From positions 1 through 6,947 of the forward strand of contig JANQSM010000008.1 in NCBI GenBank assembly GCA_028284025.1: a DNA stretch of 6,947 nt, in the 5' to 3' direction. The notes below the pieces were generated by a model that worked only from the letters and a program-made list of their open reading frames with translations, made no database searches and was not told where the DNA came from. Shown here piece by piece: positions 4,509 to 6,947 of this stretch (its first letter is position 1; each line of letters opens with the position of its first letter). Source of the stretch: Alphaproteobacteria bacterium (GTDB taxonomy: Bacteria; Pseudomonadota; Alphaproteobacteria; JANQSM01). Made by a program: the position numbers and the translations under genes.

Positions 4509-6944
4509 ATGAAAACTATTTCTATTTTATTTCAGACGATCCTTGTACTTATCATTCTTGCTATCGCCGGGGGATTTGGATTCTTATATACATCCCTTCC
4601 TACCATTAATGGAGAAATTGCAGTAGATGGGCTTCAGGATGAGGTACAGGTTATTCGTTCTCGGCGGGGTATTCCAATTATCAAGGCAAAAACCGCCGAA
4701 GATGCTTATTTTGCACTTGGATTTACACATGCCCAGGATCGCCTGTGGCAAATGGATATTCAACGACGTATTGGTGCCGGGCGTTTATCTGAAATCGTAG
4801 GCGAAGCAACTGTCGATGCAGATAAATTTATGCGAACTATCGGGATTTATGAGAAAGCAAAAATGGATTATGAAAGAATTGAGATCAAGCAAGCTTTTGA
4901 ATCCTATGCTGACGGGGTTAATGCCTATATACAAACCCACGAAGGGGCATTGTCTCCGGAATTTTATATCTTAAACTATAAACCAGATCCCTGGCACCCA
5001 GTCGACTCTGTTGTTTGGGGCCGCATGATGGGTTTACAACTTAGCAGTAATTTTTTTGGAGAGCTCAAACGCCTTGCTCTATCAAAAACCCTGACTCCGG
5101 AGCAAATTGCAGATCTTTTTCAGCCTTACCCTAAGGATGCTCCCGTTTCAATTTCTTTCTCAACAGAAGAAAAAATTGAAGAAACCCCGGAAACCCCTGA
5201 CAATAAAGAAACCGAAGGTCTTCCACCTAAAAAAGAAGAAACCGCAAACAAACTGATGGATCTTGTTTCTTCGATGTTTCCCGCCCCTGGGGCCTCTAAC
5301 GCCTGGGTAATTGGGCCAGAAAAAACCATTAATGGTAAAACTTTATTGGCAGCAGACCCCCACCTTTCTTTCAGCTTACCAAATATGTGGTATCTGGCGC
5401 GACTTGAAGCACCGGGACTTACGGTGTCTGGTGCAACGGTGCCGGGGGTTCCGTTTGTTATTATGGGGCATAATAATCACGTAGGCTGGGGATTTACCAC
5501 AAGTTATGTTGACACCCAGGATCTTTTTCTCGAACAGGTGAATCCAAACAATAAAAACCAGTACTTTGTTCCTGATGGATTTGAAGACTTCAAAACCCGG
5601 AATGAGCTTATCCCTGTAAAAGGTGGTGAACCTGTACGCTTTACTGTACGAGAAACCCGACATGGCCCTGTTATTTCAGATATTTTTGAAGAAACCAGAG
5701 AGCATATCAATGATAATGAAGTGATTGCTTTTCGGGCCACTACCCTGCTGGAAGAAAACCGCACCGCCGAAGCTTTACAAACCATGAATTGGGCAAATCA
5801 ATCAATCATTGATTTTATTGAATCCCTAAGGCTCTTTGATACCCCTACCCAAAACATCACCTTTGCAGATGTAAAAGGGAATATTGGTATGATTTCTATT
5901 GGTAAAATCCCCATTCGAGAAAATAGCGACGGATTTAATATTCAGGAAGGATGGACCAAGGAAAATGCCTGGACAGGTTTTATCCCGTTTGAAGACCTCC
6001 CCCGTAGCTTGAACCCGGATTCCTCCATCTTGATTAATGCCAATAACAAAATAATAGATGATGCCTATCCTTTTTTCCTAAGCCAAGATTATCAGCCCCC
6101 CTATCGCATGCAGCGCATTAAAACCCTGCTGGATACGCCGCGCAAATGGTCATCCATTGATATGAACATTCTGCAAACAGACGTATCTTCCCTGATGGCT
6201 TTGGATTTATTAAGCCTAATGCTGCCTGAAATTGAAAAGGGGCAACTTAACCCAACGGAACTCATGAGCTATACCATGCTGGAAGAGTGGCTGGGGAATA
6301 TGAATCATGAAAATCCGCAACCATTGATCTTCATGACCTGGCTGAAAGAATTTTCCGATGCCCTGTATGCTGATGAACTGGGGGAATTATATGAAAAAGA
6401 AAAGCGCTTCCGCCCGCTTTTTTATAAGCATGCCCTGCAAAATAAGCCTGAATGGTGCGATAATATTCTAACAGAGAATAAAGAGACATGCCGCGATATC
6501 CTGAAAACCTCTTTTGTATTTGCAATCAAGCAGCTGTATGAAAAATACGGCAATAATGCCCGTGAATGGCGTTGGGGAGATGAACACAAAGCGACTCTCA
6601 ATCACATGATTTACAGCCGGATTCCTGTGTTAAACAAATTCTTGAATGTCAGTGCCCCTTCATCCGGCGGGCCACAGACTGTAAACCGCGCTGACATTGA
6701 TTTAAGCAATGAGCAAGCCCCCTTTAACAATGTGCATGGCGCCGGATTTCGGATGATTCTGGATTTTGAAAGCCTGGATGATTCAGCTTATGTTATTAAC
6801 GGAGGACAGTCAGGAAACCTTATGTCAACTCACTATAGAAACTTTATGACTCCCTGGCTAAGTGAGACTTACATCAGAATCAACGAAAATGCAGGGAATT
6901 TCGTTGAACTGCTCCAAGGTGTCCTTACCCTCACACCTCGGTAA
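4509..6944 (+). CDS. Penicillin acylase-family (S45) Ntn hydrolase precursor
   Basis: An amide hydrolase precursor of 811 residues that is expected to cut itself into alpha and beta chains. Residues about 5-26 form one hydrophobic segment, a signal peptide or membrane anchor, so the enzyme should face the periplasm. Alpha part: SRRGIPIIKAKTAEDAYFALGFTHAQDRLWQMD, seen here as RGIP then GFTHAQDRLWQMD and GAGRLSEI. A Glu/Lys/Pro-rich linker follows at about 217-250. The beta chain would begin at Ser263 in PGASNAWV, the nucleophile after self-cleavage; then ADPHLSFSLPNMWY, MGHNNHVGWGFT, RHGPVIS, the Asn pair in NANNK (512-513; oxyanion-hole Asn in the family), and the C-terminal HGAGFRM and GGQSGNLMSTHY. 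The only two cysteines, Cys650 and Cys661, could form a disulfide. The family includes penicillin G acylases, AHL acylases and others; the natural substrate cannot be told. A TTG two codons upstream (4503) is a possible start but lies within the promoter-to-start interval, and no Shine-Dalgarno is seen, so the ATG is preferred. The stop TAA is at 6942. Confidence 0.93.
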   Translation: MKTISILFQTILVLIILAIAGGFGFLYTSLPTINGEIAVDGLQDEVQVIRSRRGIPIIKAKTAEDAYFALGFTHAQDRLWQMDIQRRIGAGRLSEIVGEATVDADKFMRTIGIYEKAKMDYERIEIKQAFESYADGVNAYIQTHEGALSPEFYILNYKPDPWHPVDSVVWGRMMGLQLSSNFFGELKRLALSKTLTPEQIADLFQPYPKDAPVSISFSTEEKIEETPETPDNKETEGLPPKKEETANKLMDLVSSMFPAPGASNAWVIGPEKTINGKTLLAADPHLSFSLPNMWYLARLEAPGLTVSGATVPGVPFVIMGHNNHVGWGFTTSYVDTQDLFLEQVNPNNKNQYFVPDGFEDFKTRNELIPVKGGEPVRFTVRETRHGPVISDIFEETREHINDNEVIAFRATTLLEENRTAEALQTMNWANQSIIDFIESLRLFDTPTQNITFADVKGNIGMISIGKIPIRENSDGFNIQEGWTKENAWTGFIPFEDLPRSLNPDSSILINANNKIIDDAYPFFLSQDYQPPYRMQRIKTLLDTPRKWSSIDMNILQTDVSSLMALDLLSLMLPEIEKGQLNPTELMSYTMLEEWLGNMNHENPQPLIFMTWLKEFSDALYADELGELYEKEKRFRPLFYKHALQNKPEWCDNILTENKETCRDILKTSFVFAIKQLYEKYGNNAREWRWGDEHKATLNHMIYSRIPVLNKFLNVSAPSSGGPQTVNRADIDLSNEQAPFNNVHGAGFRMILDFESLDDSAYVINGGQSGNLMSTHYRNFMTPWLSETYIRINENAGNFVELLQGVLTLTPR

Positions 6945-6947
6945 TAT

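Noticed and set aside
5376..5785. Two overlapping minus-strand open frames inside the acylase gene.
   Set aside because: They are antisense to conserved beta-chain motifs and rich in Arg, Ser and Cys, as expected of out-of-frame translation.

Overview
The window looks like ordinary chromosome of a moderately AT-rich alphaproteobacterium. The evidence is the gene content and wording of the proteins: an rpiB gene directly followed by glyA, an alphaproteobacterial-style SHMT, and a MarR regulator resembling the rhizobial/Liberibacter LdtR type coupled to a tiny protein that I match from memory to the alphaproteobacterial DUF6898 family. The low GC would fit lineages such as Holosporales-like or uncultured AT-rich alphaproteobacteria. 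That placement is inference and I cannot name a genus.

Layout from left to right. Positions 1-2771 hold a tight minus-strand operon, read from right to left: an AGCS-family sodium:alanine/glycine symporter, then rpiB (4-base ATGA overlap), then the first 261 codons of glyA (9-base gap), which runs off the left edge. Positions 2890-3535 hold a second minus-strand pair, the MarR-type regulator and the small DUF6898-like protein, overlapping by 14 bases. Positions 3627-4460 hold a minus-strand alpha/beta hydrolase. Positions 4509-6944 hold a plus-strand penicillin-acylase-family (S45) Ntn hydrolase, divergent from the hydrolase across a gap of only about 48 bases.

How the genes fit together: the symporter would import alanine/glycine and SHMT interconverts glycine and serine while loading tetrahydrofolate with one-carbon units, so co-transcription of these two makes metabolic sense. 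RpiB (ribose-5-phosphate isomerase B) is a common chromosomal partner of glyA in this class. The regulator is probably autoregulated: an imperfect 12-base palindrome overlaps the -10 box of its best promoter candidate. The acylase and the hydrolase are each recognisable by family, but their substrates cannot be read from sequence.

I do not see a mobile element, CRISPR array, RNA gene, phage gene or defence system, and no gap without a gene exceeds about 120 bases. The points most worth a second look are the start-site architecture (three genes with non-ATG or leaderless-looking starts), the lysine at the usual catalytic-acid position of the hydrolase, and the regulator/DUF6898 pair with its candidate operator. 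Nothing here amounts to a clear new biological system.
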